A stretch of 64,000 bases of DNA from Talinum fruticosum (GCA_021018815.1 JAITYX010000003.1:9174501-9238500), one strand, 5' to 3'. Numbered from the stretch's first letter, positions 45,062 to 57,502 are shown. Notes: a model not told the origin generated them from the sequence alone. Numbers and translations are program-made.

Positions 45062-45101
45062 AGTTTCCTTGGTAACATGTGAGTTTCCTTGGTAACACTT
45101 G
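45062..45101. repeat. 20-bp tandem duplication
   Basis: AGTTTCCTTGGTAACATGTG is followed directly by AGTTTCCTTGGTAACACTTG, 18 of 20 identical. It lies between the hAT element and a Tat-like LTR. Confidence 0.9.
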
Positions 45102-45120
45102 AGTAAGGAGAAAGTATGGT

Positions 45121-46022
45121 TGTTCGATCTAAATATTTTGTCACCGACACCTTTATTTACTTATTTTTTGACTAACGAGATAATTTAATTTTAGGATTTT
45201 TACTTATTTTACTTACTTTTATAGATAATAAGTTGAATCGGGCTAACAAGGAAAAGTTTGAGCCAAAAAAGGAAACAAAAAAGGAAGAAAATGTTGTGTG
45301 AAGGCAACTTTACAGATTCACACAACCGTGCAACCTGACAAGAAACATTCACGAACTCGCACGGACACTAGTGCAAAAGTGCAAGATCTTGCAGACTTAC
45401 ATAGGCACCGTGTAGTTTCTTACGACCAGTGCAAACTAGTGGATTGCGCATTATGTTTGATTTTTCGGGCTATAAAAACCAATTTTGGGCTGTTTATGGA
45501 GCTCCGGCTTTAGGAATTTTAGGAATAATATTAGGATTCTTGCTTAACCAAAATAAAAACCCATTAGAGGGAGATCGATCTATAATTTGTACACGATTTT
45601 GGATTCAAGCCTCAACTTGAATTCGGACATGATTTTTCTCTTCCTCTTTACTTCAAATTTATTAGTTTGATTGTTCAATTTTGTTTAAAGATTTAGTTTT
45701 TATTAGTTTAGATGTTAATTATAGTTAGAATAATCGTTTATTTTCATGTTTGAGTTTAATTAATTAGTTTATTAGTTTATGTTCTTTTTTAAGTCGATTT
45801 GTGTAATTGGTGCTTTAATTTAGTTATTAGATTTATCATATGTTTTAATGTTAATTAGTTGTTAAAGTTGGTCTTTGGTGGTGCGTAACCTCTCTAATGG
45901 CTAATTAATCTATTGAGGGCTTAACCCACCTAGTTTATGCTTATTATTTGAGATTGTTTTTCATGTCCGCAAGGTATAACTCGTCGTGTACTTGTGGATA
46001 TAAATTTAAGTTCTTCCTAACA
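45121..46022 (+). repeat. 5' LTR of the Tat-like element
   Basis: Starts TGTTCGATC, ends AACA six bases before the primer site. It holds a TATA box TATAAAAA (45471-45478) in GGGCTATAAAAACC, matched by GGGCTTTAAAAACC in the other LTR. The two LTRs share long stretches but differ at many sites, so the insertion is old. Confidence 0.8.
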
Positions 46023-46028
46023 AGTTTT

Positions 46029-46045
46029 TGGTGTCATTGTCAAGG
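46029..46045 (+). other. Primer binding site, Tat-like element
   Basis: TGGTGTCATTGTCAAGG resembles TGGCGCCGTTGCCGGGG with every difference a C-to-T or G-to-A change, the signature of decay at methylated sites. Confidence 0.65.
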
Positions 46046-46427
46046 ACCTGTTTTGTTTCAATATCGTAGCTTACTTGAGCATTCCGCATTAGGAATTTAA
46101 ATTTTGTTTTAAAATTCCAAAAATTTTGTAGATAAAAAGAAAATAAAAACATGTTTACTTCCCATTATCCTAGTACGAGATTATTTTAATCGGTCATTTA
46201 ATCGACTTAGTGCTCTTCTTGCTCTTTCCGATAACTGTTTGGAGAAATAAGAAGTTATTGATGTTGTCTACGAGGGTACGAATATTGAAGCCCAAGCTCT
46301 TTTAGAGAATAAGGATTTTTGTGTGAGAAGTGTTTATAAAGCTTGGGATTCTCTTAAAAGATTGTTTGGAATACTTGCAAATTTGAAAAGGCTTGTAGTG
46401 ATTCTAGATTTTCATTAGTCAACACTT

Positions 46428-47169
46428 GTGCTTATCATGCTTAATTTTATTCCTTATCCACTTGCATTCTTCGATCCTAGCCCTATTTGGTGTGAAATGT
46501 CTAATTCTTTTGATCATGATACCATTTCTTCTCCTTATTATGATATTCTGTCTCATGAACGTTATGATATCCATGAAATGATAAGGGATACGGGTGAAAA
46601 AAGGAGCCACATGTCTTAATGCTAAGATGAAGGAGTCTAACCTATCGCAGGAAACGAACCTTAGTCTTTGTTCCACTAAACTTGAGGCCATGTTCTACTA
46701 TGATGATGAGTCTTGCTTTCTTTTAGAGTCCACAATAGATGATGAGATTGACCCTCTCTTGGCAACTATATCCATTATTGCTCCATCCTTACCTAGCACA
46801 TATAGAGCAAGCACCGAGGTTGCTTATGGTGTCAATACTAGTTTAATCGGTGATGAGGATTTATATAATGAGTAAGATGGTACTTTAGTTGAGGTGTTTG
46901 ATTCGGAGATTCCACTAGCAAAGTCGGGTGAGGTGGTTGTGGTCAAGGAGTCACCTATTTTTCTTGAATTTAATGATCATGTATGCCCCGTATTGCTTGC
47001 TTTGATCCCTCCTTCCCCTTCTCCTTCCCCACCCTACCATTCCCCTAAGAATCATTTTTCCGAGCCTACTAACTATTATATGATTTGTGATTCCGATTCG
47101 ATGTGGGCCATCCGGATTACTCATTTGGCATACTTGAGAAGGATGTGGTTGACAATGTTGTGCCCTTAG
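46428..47169 (+). pseudogene. gag-like ORF of the Tat-like non-autonomous element, broken
   Basis: First frame: SNSFDHDTISSPYYDILSHE, resembling a C-x2-C-x-SFDHD-x3-CPYYD segment I recall from Tat-group non-autonomous elements, with Cys residues lost here. After a frame change the 46594 frame runs through a single TAA (46873-46875) to 47169. It is acidic, with a Pro/Ser run (PPSPSPSPPYHSPKN) and ends SDSMWAIRITHLAYLRRMWL. It has no enzyme motifs. The match is from memory of the family and needs a search. Confidence 0.5.
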
Positions 47170-49344
47170 GTACCTTTGAAGGTTATAAGCCCTCCTTTAA
47201 CTTGTTTTCATGCTTACCTATAGGGAATGCTTAAAACTTTCATGTCGACTAGCTTATTTGATCACTCTTTTGATCTTTCTAAGACTTCGATAAGTCTAAG
47301 AGGACATTGAATATCACCGACATAATTGTTGTTATGTTCACTTACTTTTATTCATCTAAGTTTTGTACTTAGGCGTTTGATAAGCTCCCTAAAGCTTTGA
47401 TAGTATATGATTTGGAGCTTGATCTTGAGATGAGGATGAGTCGTTAGTGCTCCTCAAACCTCCTTGGTACTCTCTTAAGAGGCATTAGTTTAGGTGCGGT
47501 TAGTACCTAACCTACTATACTCATTCCCTGTCCTTTTCTTTTCTTCTATTTTTATATATAGATATTATTTAAGTTGTGGATATTTAAGGTAGTATTTTTG
47601 TTTTTGCTTTTGGTGTTGGATATTTAGGGTTGTGCTTTTATGGGGTGATAATTTTCACGATAAATTTTGGATATTGTTGAGTCATGACGGCTATGATTAC
47701 CCATATACATAAATTTTTTAATTTGTTTTTAGTAGTAGTATTTTACATATAAGAGTCTCGTTATGTTGGTGAGGTTTGTCCTTAGTTCCCAATGAGAACA
47801 TTGTGAGATCTAGATATAGGGATGAAAAATCCATATTTTAATATTTTGGAAAATAAAAAAAAGAGGAATAATTTTGAAAGCCCCTCCAATTTTTTTTTTT
47901 ACATTTTTAGTAGTTTTGGGGACTTTTCACCATTTTATTTAACTATGGGTTTGTATATAAATATGATGTTGTGGCTTGTATTTCTTGTTATTTGGTTATG
48001 GGTTTGTATATAAATATGATGGAGATAATAGTACTTAATTTAAAATGTGTCATTTTGTTCCCAGTTTTAATTTGAATGACTCGTGGTAGACGAACTCGTG
48101 AGATTTTGAGCGTTAAAGATTAATTAATCATATTTGGTCTTATCATTTATTTCATGTATAAATTTTCCTTGACGCATATCTCTAGAACTTGTCTTAGCTC
48201 TCTTCAAAACCACATGAATATGATAGAGACATTCTACACGAGCCAAAAGTCACCCTACTCTATACACCCTTTTTGCTACCACTTTGAGCTTTGAGCTTTG
48301 AGCTTTTATTTTCTTTGAGCTTATGTCTGCTTTACCCTTAGCCTAAATATATTTTCCAATCCTATGTCAAGGTTAGGGAGTAAGAGTTCTTGAGATGAGC
48401 ACTTTTGGTCAGTATGAAGATGGCGTTTTATTTGTTTCTGTTGTTTAAAAAGTGGGATTTATAATTAAAAAACAAATTTGGATGTATCCCTTAGTGGTTG
48501 ATAGACCCTTTGGAATTTATTTTTGTTCATAATTTCCAATCAAATAATATTTGTTTAGAAAATAAAATGAAAAATATAAAAAAATGAGAAAAATGAGAAA
48601 ATGAGAAAAGATTGGCATGAGGAAAGTTTTATGCTCATTCTTTAGGTTCTTCTAAGTTTTATTTGTGCTTAAAGAGGTGTATTGGAAAAGAAGTTTTGTC
48701 ATATATTTGGAAGTGTGCTTTTTCCCTAGTCAACTATTTAGGTCCATATTTCCCAAATTGGTTCTATTTTCTTACCCATAAACCTTAGCATGATTATAAG
48801 TTTTGAAAGTCCTCTTGATTGCATTTTGCATGCTTGCCTACATAGTGATGGAGAATTGAGATTATGACTAAGCTTATGGTAGAGTACACCATTGGAAGGA
48901 GTTTCGAGTTGAGCATTATTACATATTCTAAACACATGAATGAGAGTGATCAACTTTATCCTATAGTGAGGTTTTTCTAGTCTACCTTACTTGTTATTTA
49001 CTATTTGGGGTGGAAAACTAGTACATGGATGTCATCACTAGAGGACCAAGTGTCTTAGTGTGTACATTGTCCTTATATGAATGTTAATGTCCAACATACA
49101 AGGGAGATATATTTATGAAAATTTTTGAAAAATCAAAAAAATTTTCATTTTGTTTATCGTTTTCTATTTTCAAGATTTGGTGAGTATATCTTGTACAAAC
49201 TACTACAAGAGCTCACTTGTCCACTTAGGCTTTCAAGAGGTTTAAAGGGATTGTTGCACATGCTAAGCGTAATCGCGATTCCTGCAAAAATGAGTTAGAT
49301 TTTCTTTGTTTTTTTTTGTTTAGCTCGAGGACGAGAAAGAACTA
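47170..49344. other. Untranslated interior of the Tat-like element
   Basis: AT-rich and without supported genes. It holds a CTAGAACTTG ... CACATGAATATGATAGAG ... GAGCCAAAAGTCACC segment (48180-48265) that also occurs in altered form at 26530-26640, a three-fold GAGCTTT repeat (48285-48305), and the sequence leading to the purine tract. Confidence 0.55.
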
Positions 49345-49358
49345 GGTGTGGGTGTATT
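49345..49358 (+). other. Polypurine tract, Tat-like element
   Basis: GGTGTGGGTGTATT precedes TGATCGATCC, the 3' LTR start, and follows GCTCGAGGACGAGAAAGAAC. Confidence 0.65.
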
Positions 49359-50230
49359 TGATCGATCCAAATTACGTTATTTATGTCCTTATTTACTTAG
49401 TTTTTTCACTCGTGAAATGATGTAATTTTAAGATTTTTACTTATTTTATATTTTTATAGGTAATAAATTGAGCCGAGCTAATGAAGAAAAGTTTGAGCCA
49501 AAAAGAAAACAAAATAAGGAAGATAATGGTGTACATAGGCAGTTGTGCATATTCACAAAGTTGTGCTAGCTAATTAGAAACTTGCACTAGCACCAATGTG
49601 AAAGCGCATGATCATGCACACATGTATATGCACTCGTGCTTGTCTCGCATGACATGTGAACTAGTGGATTGGGCATTATGTTTGGTTTTTTTGGGCTTTA
49701 AAAACCTCATTTTAAGGCATATTTTGGGATCTTGGTTTTTAGGAATTTTAGGAGTAATATTAAGTTTCTATCTTAGCTAAAATAAAACCCTATTAAGGGG
49801 GAGATCGATGTATAATTTGTATAAGATTTTGGATTCAAGCATTCGGTTTCAATTCGAGCATGAGTTTTTCTCTTCCTCTCTTCTTCTTTACTTTAAGTTT
49901 ATTAGTTTGATTGTTCAATTTAGTTTAAAGATTTGGTTTTTATTCGTTTAGATGCTAATTATAGTTGGATTGATTATTTGTTTTCATATAAATTTATATT
50001 TAATTAATTAGTTTATATTACTTGTTCAAGTCGATTTGTGTTAGTTTATGATTTAATTTAGTTATTAGATTTATTTTTTGTTTTGATGTTAATAAGTGTT
50101 AAAGTTGGTTGCTTTGGTTGTGATTAACATCTCTAATGGCTAATTGATCTCGTTTATACCTTAGTCCACCTAGTTTATGCTTATTACTTGAGATTCTTTC
50201 TCATGCCCACCACGTATTCGATGAAATGCT
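49359..50230 (+). repeat. 3' LTR of the Tat-like element
   Basis: Aligns with 45121-45980 (CTTATTTACTTA, AGTTTGAGCCAAAAA, GGTTTTTATT, AAAGTTGGT and others). The outer end is not cleanly defined. Confidence 0.75.
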
Positions 50231-50500
50231 TGAAACAGTCTTTCATCTGGATTTTTAGGTGATTAGTTTATCACTAAAAGATGGAGACAATTTGTTGGAG
50301 TGGGTATAGAGAATAGTCGGGATTTGGCATGAAAATACCTTGAATTCTAGCTAAGTCCCTAGGTTCGCTACTCTTGTAGTCTAATTGGAATAACATTACA
50401 TAAGTAGATGACTAGAACAATTGGATTAGCTCATGACTCTTGAAAATATGGCTTGAGTAGACTTTGATGGTGCAGCTAACCATTCTTAAATACTTGCATA
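50231..50500. other. Sequence between the Tat-like LTR and SIRE copy 4
   Basis: Begins GAAATGCTTGAAACAG; it may be the diverged end of the Tat-like LTR or its flank. No gene. Confidence 0.4.
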
Positions 50501-52078
50501 CGAAAGCTCAAACAAAGAGAATAATCTCCCTAGACAGGGCGAATAGGATGTTGATATAAAATAGCAAAAATTTGAAGTTCAATAGTGAACCGACTACTCA
50601 AACAGAGAAATTGAGTCTAGACTGCTCGGAAAAGAGAAGAACTGAATACAAGTAGTTTTACAAGGAAATCCCCTAGGGCAGAAAACCTCGGACAATGCTA
50701 ATGCAAGAAGCATGTTAAAATCCGCTATTTGAACCCTTAAATACAAAGATAACGACTACTCGGATTTGGTCCCTTAGATAAATCTATTACAAGTTTTTGA
50801 TAGGCTTAGAAAGTCTCTTATCTGACCTAATACTTCCAAGTTGAGATACCTTTTACAACTTGGGACAATTGAGTTGAAGTTACATCACCAACTCGGTCAA
50901 GGAAAGACTACAAAAGTGTTTGAAGTAAAGAGAGTGTTTACAAGACTTTTCTTAGAGGACATTATAATTTAGAAAATTAAGAGATTACAATTAGGAGTTG
51001 AAGCTAGAAGTATGAAATGATAATTTTAATAATGTTTTTCAGCGGTAAGAGTCTTGTATGAAGGCTTCTATTTAGAGTCCGCTTTGAGAGAAAGCCATTG
51101 ATTTTTAGTTGGAAGAACTCGGTCGGGTAGCCGTTGCAATGGATAGTCCGAGGATCGAGTTTCGGACCATTTTTGAATTAGCCATTGAGCTTAGGTCTTA
51201 GCTTCCAAAGGCTATTCTACTAACTTTATCAGTTTTAAAAATCGTGTAAAAAATTTGCTAGACTCACAAATGAAAAATTACCCAAAATGGCAACAAACAA
51301 GCTTGTGAGCTTAATTAGGGTTCACGATTTTTCACCTTTTACATGTCGTAGATCTTCAAACGGTTGTTAAATTTTGTCTTTAATTTTCTTTGAGATAAAT
51401 CATTTTTAGAAAACCTGCAAAAACAAGTTATAAAAATGGATTTCAAAGTATAAAGATACTTTGATCCATAATTAGATTATGATTAGTTTAAATACAACAT
51501 TTAAAAATCGATTCTCCTTAATATATTAATCTGGAAATTTTTAAGTCTAATATTCAATATGTTCAAGTTCCGGATATGTCTTAACTCGAAGGATAAGTTT
51601 AGTATTGATGAGTACATGACTTATGTAGACATTTTTCGGTGTTTGCCAAGTTAATTAATTCCATCTTAATGGATCCGGCTTAAATAGAATTAAGACAACT
51701 CATTCTAGTTCAATTCTTGAAACATGCCAAATTTAGAGTGATGTTATAAATGTGAAATTTCTTTGATAAACTTAATGTCCGAGTCATACTAAGTGAGTTA
51801 GTTTCGAGAACTAAGTAGCTCGGTCAAGCTCGGTTGGCATAACTGGGTCAATTTCTACTTTTGAAGTAGAATTGAGTCCTTTAACTTTTATTAAAAATCG
51901 TCTAAGATCAAAGTCTTAAGTTAGTTATTTATTAGTCGTGTTAAATAAGTAATTGTTATTTCAAATGACTTTATTTTGTCAATTTCTTTTAAAATGCTCC
52001 TTGGTTAATCCTAAATGTAGATGAATGTCCTGAACTCAAAACCAAGTAAGGGGTCAATTAATCATACATGAGTCTTTG
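50501..52078 (-). repeat. 3' LTR of SIRE copy 4
   Basis: Matches 57517-58271 (for example AAATTGAGTCTAGA and ACAAGTAGTTTTACAAGGAAA) and, more distantly, the other LTRs. The outer edge reads CGAAAG, so it ends CTTTCG on the minus strand. The inner edge is TCAAAGACT, decayed from TGAAGACT. Confidence 0.88.
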
Positions 52079-52092
52079 ACCTCCTCTTTTTC
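52079..52092 (-). other. Polypurine tract, copy 4
   Basis: The minus strand reads AAAAGAGGAGGT immediately before the LTR start. GAATGTATTTCATGA upstream matches GGAATGCCTTTCATCA of the other copies. Confidence 0.75.
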
Positions 52093-52479
52093 ATGAAATA
52101 CATTCAATCTAAATAGTGACTTAATTAAATTTACCAAGTAGCAAAAATTATATATACTCTCTATGTAGCGAAGAAAGTATGAGTATTAATGCTAGATATG
52201 CACATTCCGAGTATTAGAGAAAAGAGAAAATAAATCGAGTATCGAGTGACATGAAGAAAGAAATATACGTGGTAGAAAATAATATCGGACATAAGATTTC
52301 ATTCATTAAAACCAAAAAAAAAAAAAAAATCCTACTCCTTCTAAACATGTGAACTCCCTCTAATATATTCTTCTTCCTCTAATGCATTTCATCAAATTAG
52401 CAAGGAGAGACACAAAATGTTGGACCAAAAAAAAAAAAAAGAATTAAGAAGGAGGTGGCTGAAAAGATAAGGCTTGTTG

Positions 52480-53796
52480 TGTAGTCCGAGTCCGACTCCT
52501 TTAGCATCGAACTAGTTGACATTTTTCTTCTTCTTCCTTGTCATGTGAGCCCTTAGCGTTGCCTCAGCGAGCTTTGACGTTTATGGCTGAGGTTGCTTCT
52601 CGGATGTTCCCACTTCCTCGGAAGATTGTTTAGTCGAATCTTCTTCTTCTTATTCTTCTTCACGGTGGAGGCTTTCGAGGGTTATCTAGGTACCCTAGAA
52701 CATTCCTTATAGCTCCTTATAGTTAGAGGTTTGGCCTCTTCAATCTGCCTTTGAGCAATGGTTTGCATTTGAAGTAGAAGAGGAATTAAGCTTTGAGAAG
52801 TAGCCAATGTTTTTGGAACTCTTTAGCTGGTGAAGTGAAGTGAGAGGATACCTATTCAAAATTTTCGGTTGAGGTACTCAGCTCGGAAGGAGTAGGGGTT
52901 AGCATTTGAGGTTGAGGGGAGGGCTGAGTGATCTCGAAGGAATGGGTTCAAACTTGAGGTGATATTTCCTCATATCCAAGACCTATTAACTCTTCCTTCC
53001 CAATCATAAAAGCGGGAGTAAGAAATTTATTTTTAGGAAGTTGAAGCTCGTAATGAGCAAATACTCTTAAGAGTAAAGCTTCAAAAGGAAGAGGAAGGTT
53101 TTCCGTGTTCGAGGGATAAAACCAATCTATTGAATAATGAATGGAAAAGATCAATATGATAGCCTTCCATGGTGACATAGATGGCTTTTATAACATAGTT
53201 GTTTGGGTTCTCTTTTGAAGGAAAGAAGGAGAACACTGTTCTCATCGGAAAGAAGCAAAGAAGTCTAGGTTTAGACTTTAGCTAAGCAATGGAAAATGTC
53301 TTTTGAACTTTTAGTTCGTCCCAAGAGTACTTGGAATAAAAGTCATCTATAACCTCAGAAAATTTTTGAGTGTTGTAGTTTAAGAAGAGGCAATCAATCT
53401 TGAAAAGTTTATGAAGAAGGGAATGATTGAAGACAATCTTCTTCCCTTGAACAAAATACATAAGAATCGAGTTAGTAGAAGATAGATTTTGATAAAATTC
53501 ATTAACTAAGTTAGGGTTGACATAGTTGTTGAAAGTTAAGTCCAAAAATTTTGTGGAGTTCAACTTGTGAACCCATGATATTTTTGTTGAGAGAAAGAAT
53601 TTGTCGTCTAGAGTGTAGTGTGGAGCGATTGAAGGTGATTTGGATTCTCTTAAATTTAGAGAGGATCCCTGTTTAAGTTTTGAGGTCTCTTTTTCGAGGC
53701 CTCGGGTTTAGAAATCTGAATAGTGAGGCGAGAAGCAGTTCTAGGATTTTTCTTGGTAGCTCAAGCAGCGTCAACTTCCGGATTTTATTTTGCCAT
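52480..53796 (-). pseudogene. Third ORF of SIRE copy 4, broken
   Basis: Minus strand, ATG at 53796 followed two codons later by a stop. The 53282-53563 frame gives FLDLTFNNYVNPNLVNEFYQ, then GKKIVFNHSLLHKLFKIDCL and KFSEVIDDFYSKYSWDELKV. The 52948-53178 frame gives LPLPFEALLLRVFAHYELQL and GKEELIGLGYEEISPQV, which align with LPFGALLTLVFKQFQVPLPL and GYGYQETNPGV of copy 2. A Pro/Thr/Ser linker follows. It confirms that the third ORF is an old, conserved part of the family rather than a recent capture. Confidence 0.75.
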
Positions 53797-54058
53797 TTTT
53801 TCTAACTTAAAGAGGGAGAGAGGGTGAAAGGTGTAGAAGTTTGAGTACATAAAATAAACAAGTGAAAATGAAGATTGAGAGAAAGGGAGAGAAGAAGAAA
53901 ATAGAAGTTAGAACCTAAGTCTTCGTGAAAATACTTGAGATGGAGTAAAAATTGAGCGAGCTTGCAAGAAGTTTGAGTCGGTTAGAACGTGAGAGAGAAA
54001 GAGAGAGTGTGTAGTTGAGAGTGAGAATGTAAAGTAGGAAATGAATGTGAATTATGAA

Positions 54059-54066
54059 TATTTATA
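54059..54066 (-). promoter_or_regulatory. TATA-like box upstream of the third ORF, copy 4
   Basis: The minus strand reads CCTATAAATATTC, 263 bp before the ATG, almost the same distance as in copy 2 (257 bp). Confidence 0.5.
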
Positions 54067-54484
54067 GGAAAGCACGCTCAAATAGCTAGAAATGCAAGCC
54101 GAGTACGAAAGCTTTCTAACAATTAGAATTGTAACGACTACTTCCTAGCACGATGATGAGTCGAGTAGTTCCAACGACTAGTTTTTCGTTAAAAAACACG
54201 TGAGATAAAGAGGAATAGTTTATGAAAACATTTATCCAAGATTCTCTATCAATTAGAGATGACCTCGGATATTTGAACGTCCATTTTAATTATCAATAAA
54301 TCTCACTCAATCTGTCGTCTAAGTACTCAAAGAAGACTCGGATAACCAATCACTAAGGCTCGAGTATCATGAAATTTTAACCGAACTACCAGTTAATTAG
54401 ATCTCTCACAATGAAAACATGTTTAATGATATAAACATTTAATAAATCACTCAAGAAATCATAAAATCATGTATTCAACATACC

Positions 54485-54599
54485 AAGTTCATTTTTAATA
54501 AAGCAAAACTAATCTTCACGTACTAGTTTATAGTGAAAATATTAGCTAATTGAAGTTTATTAGGAATAAATCTAACAAAATATCACCGTTCTCAGCTAC
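54485..54599 (-). pseudogene. pol: Remnant of RNase H C-terminus, copy 4
   Basis: The minus strand matches copy 1 at about 14107-14225 (CTGAGAA ... GATATT ... TTAGTTAGTTGATATTTTCAC ... GGTATG). It is all that is left of the RT-RNase H half of pol. Confidence 0.8.
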
Positions 54600-54784
54600 T
54601 AAGGTTCTTTGTCTAGAACCGAAGTAAGTATAAACCTTTTACTATGGTTCTTTAAAAAACCGTAGTAATAGGTTGTCTTTTACTATAGTTGTCAACCGTA
54701 GTACGACACTCATATGCACGATATCTAATAACCATAGTCAAAGGTATTTTTAAACCATAGTAAAAGTTGGTTACTGTAGTAGTG
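54600..54784. mobile_element. CACTA-like non-autonomous fragment
   Basis: From 54784 the minus strand begins CACTACTACAGTAACC, the typical plant CACTA terminus. The interior repeats ACTATGGTT/AACCATAGT/AACCGTAGT subterminal words in both orientations. The other end (about 54600, CTACTAAGGTTCTTT) is degenerate. It lies exactly where copy 4 lacks 2.2 kb of pol. Confidence 0.7.
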
Positions 54785-55760
54785 TCGTTGAGGTGTTCTT
54801 TGTGTTGAGAAGTTGTGAAAGATTCTAGATTTGTCGTAGAATTCTACAAACTTAGAGTAGTTGAATTATCTTCCATGGTCGGTTCGACCATTATAATCTA
54901 AGTCCTAGATTCAACTTGTATTTCTCTGTAAACTCTAGAGAACTCTTTGAATGCTTCCTTCTTATTCTTAAGAAAACATATCTAGGTAAATCTTGAATAA
55001 TCATCCATAATAACAAGAACATAGATTTACCTCTTAGACTTTTTACTAAAATTTCTCCACACAAATCCTTGTGAATTAGTTCAAGCACTTTAGATGTGGA
55101 AACAGTCTTAAGTGGTTTAAATGATGACCTTACTTGTTTCCGTTTTGTATCCGCATCACGAATTTTTTGTTAAATGTACATTTAGGAAGTCGTTGGACTA
55201 ACCCATGTGATGGAAATTTCTTAATTGTATGTATGCTAGTATGACCTAATCTTCGATTCCATGTCCATGAATCATCATTAACTCGTTGTTTTAGCACATG
55301 ATAAATTTTGAGTAGAATTACTTAAAGAGATAGAATATGTACTATTTGACTTAAGACTAGAGAGTTTGATTTCATTCGTTGCCGCATCTAAGATGAAATT
55401 GTTAGCATAAGTGAACCTTACCTCTTAACCTTTGTCACATAGTTCAGCTATGCTCGAGTGGGTTGTACTTGAGTTCTTCGATAAGGTAGACTGGATTGAC
55501 TGAGTTGTCTCGATATCTAATTCTTCCAATTCTAACAATCTTACCTTTACTATTATCTGCAAAAGTGACTATACCACCTTCCATTTTCCAGCTCAGAGAA
55601 GAGTCTTGAATTCCTAGTCATGTGTCTTGAGCATCCACTATCTAGATAGTAGTGGTTTTTCGTCTCGTTGTTTCTACAAAACAAAACACACTAACCTTTC
55701 TCATTTCCTCTAATAAACCCAGTAATTGTCCTCACTTAGGTCAGTTTTTGAGGAAGGGTA
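54785..55760 (-). pseudogene. pol: pol protease-integrase of SIRE copy 4, broken
   Basis: Minus strand. The protease active site is intact (LDSGCSRHM, 55619-55645). The zinc domain reads DDSWTWNRRLGHTSIHTIKK (about 55190-55270). The integrase core frame 54891-55088 starts MLELIHKDLCGEILVKSLRG (first catalytic Asp). It ends near the FSTQRTPQ segment at 54785, where the CACTA-like fragment starts. Several stops are present. Confidence 0.88.
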
Positions 55761-57467
55761 CTCTTGGGAATCCATATTTGAATAATCTTAAGTCTAGTTT
55801 GATTCTAACCCTTCTTCTTTGAAAACCGAGTCTCGCTTTGTTAAAATCCTTTCTTTTGTAAGGACCACTGGGAGACTTTTCTAATAAATCTTTCTAGGCT
55901 CAGTCCTTTTTCTCGGAGATTGAGTTAGACTATGCTGAGCTTTTCTAAAATTGATTTTTCATGAATCCTTTTGAAAACACTTTTATAGGAGTTATCCTCC
56001 TATTTAGAGTTGAAACCCATACCCTCTTTTCTAAAAGAGACACACCGACAACCCGTAAGCTAGTCAAGGTTTTTCCGTGTTTGAGTAAGCTTTAACACTA
56101 AGTTTTGAGACTCTTCAAGATTTCTCTTCAAAAACTCACTTTCATCTTTCAAGCTCTCGAACTCGGTTTCATTATCTTGTGAGTCTGGTCTAAAGTAGCT
56201 TATGCTAAGTCTCGGTTTTTCTAAATCATATTTCAAAGTCTAAAGACTCAATTTTTCTTTAAAAGAGAAGAATCAAAATTGGAGTTTTCCTCTAAAATAA
56301 ATATATATTAGCAATTTCTTTCTTTGAAAACTTAAGGAAATAGTCAGTTACCTCTTGAGGGTCTCTTTCCTCGAATTAGACAACTCTTGTACTGACTTAG
56401 TCTCTTCATCTAAGTCGGTCATGACCAGTAAGTAGTTGGATTTATCCTTGGTGTCTTCCTCATCATCTGATTCATCTTCACTTTAGGTAGCCACCATGGC
56501 TTTCTTCTTCTTATAGTCTCTCTTCCTCTTTAGGGAGTCCTTGACTATATGTTCTTTGCTTCGATACTCAAAACAACTAGAGTTTTTAGTAGAAAAAGAA
56601 TTTGGAGAGAAAGAAGATTTATCTTTCCTATCTTTTCTAAAGACCTCATTTATGGGCTTCTTCTGTCACTTCTTATGTTTCATCATACTTTCGAAATCTC
56701 TTGCTAGAAGTACCATATGATCTTCTTTTGAATCTCGAGTTGCTTGGACTTGGTCCGACATCATGTGAGGCTTTCAAGGCAACGTTCTTTCTTGTGTTGA
56801 CATCGATTCTTCCTCTTAGAGATGCTGCTCATGGATTAGTAGCTTTCTAATGAGCTCATCAAGCTTTAACTTGTTGAGGGTCCGAACTTCTTCAATAGCT
56901 GTCACCTTTTGATCCCATTTCTTCTTTGGAAGATATCTTAGAAGTTTTCTAACTACTTCTTCGTTAGAAACCTTCTTACCGAGGTACTTTATATTGTTTA
57001 TTATGTCGAGTACACCCTATATACATCCTTGTAATCCCTTCATCAACCTCTAATTTAAATAGCTCATACTTGTTGAGGTACTAGCTAATGTTTGTATGTC
57101 CGACCTAACTGGTTCTTTCAAAAGTGGTCACCAAAGAGTCCCACATTTCCTTGGCAGTATCATATGTTGAGACTCTTTAAGCTCATATGAGTCAACGTAC
57201 ACATTAGGATATTCATAACTCTATGGTTCTTCTTGTGCTTTTCCTTTTCATATGTTGTGAACTCGACTTTAACTTTGGCATGGATTTATTGCCAATTTGC
57301 TTCATAGGGACATAGTTTCCATCTATGATGATGTCCCAAACCTCTTTATCTTGATCTTGTATGAAGCATTACATCAGTTTCTTCCAATGTACAAAGTTGG
57401 AACACTTGAACTTCAGTGGCCTTATTAAAGACCTTCCTTTATCGAACTTTCCGTTAAAATGAGCCAT
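55761..57467 (-). pseudogene. gag: gag of SIRE copy 4, broken
   Basis: Minus strand, ATG at 57467 (MAHFNGKFDKG). The zinc knuckle at about 56540-56585 reads CFEYRSKEHIVKDS, with the second and fourth metal ligands replaced. The acidic Lys tail, the coiled linker and the sequence before the protease follow down to 55761. Multiple frameshifts are present. Confidence 0.85.
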
Positions 57468-57502
57468 AAACCTTCGAGTGAAATTCCGTTAAAGAAGGAT
57501 AC

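Larger units (their letters stand above)
45121..50230 (+). mobile_element. Non-autonomous Tat-like gypsy element
   Basis: An old LTR pair (45121-46022 and 49359 to about 50230) brackets 3.3 kb. That interior has a degenerate tRNA-Asp-like primer site, a gag-like ORF and a purine tract preceded by AGCTCGAGGACGAG, the usual sequence before Tat/Athila 3' LTRs. No protease, RT, RNase H or integrase is present, so it must have relied on proteins from a relative. The 3' LTR edge is uncertain because similarity to the 5' LTR fades after CATGCCCAC. Confidence 0.75.

Noticed and set aside
46419..46691. 90-codon minus-strand frame
   Set aside because: Opposes the gag-like ORF and shows no motif.
45121..50230. 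Calling the Tat-like element autonomous
   Set aside because: No protease, RT, RNase H or integrase motif on either strand of its interior.
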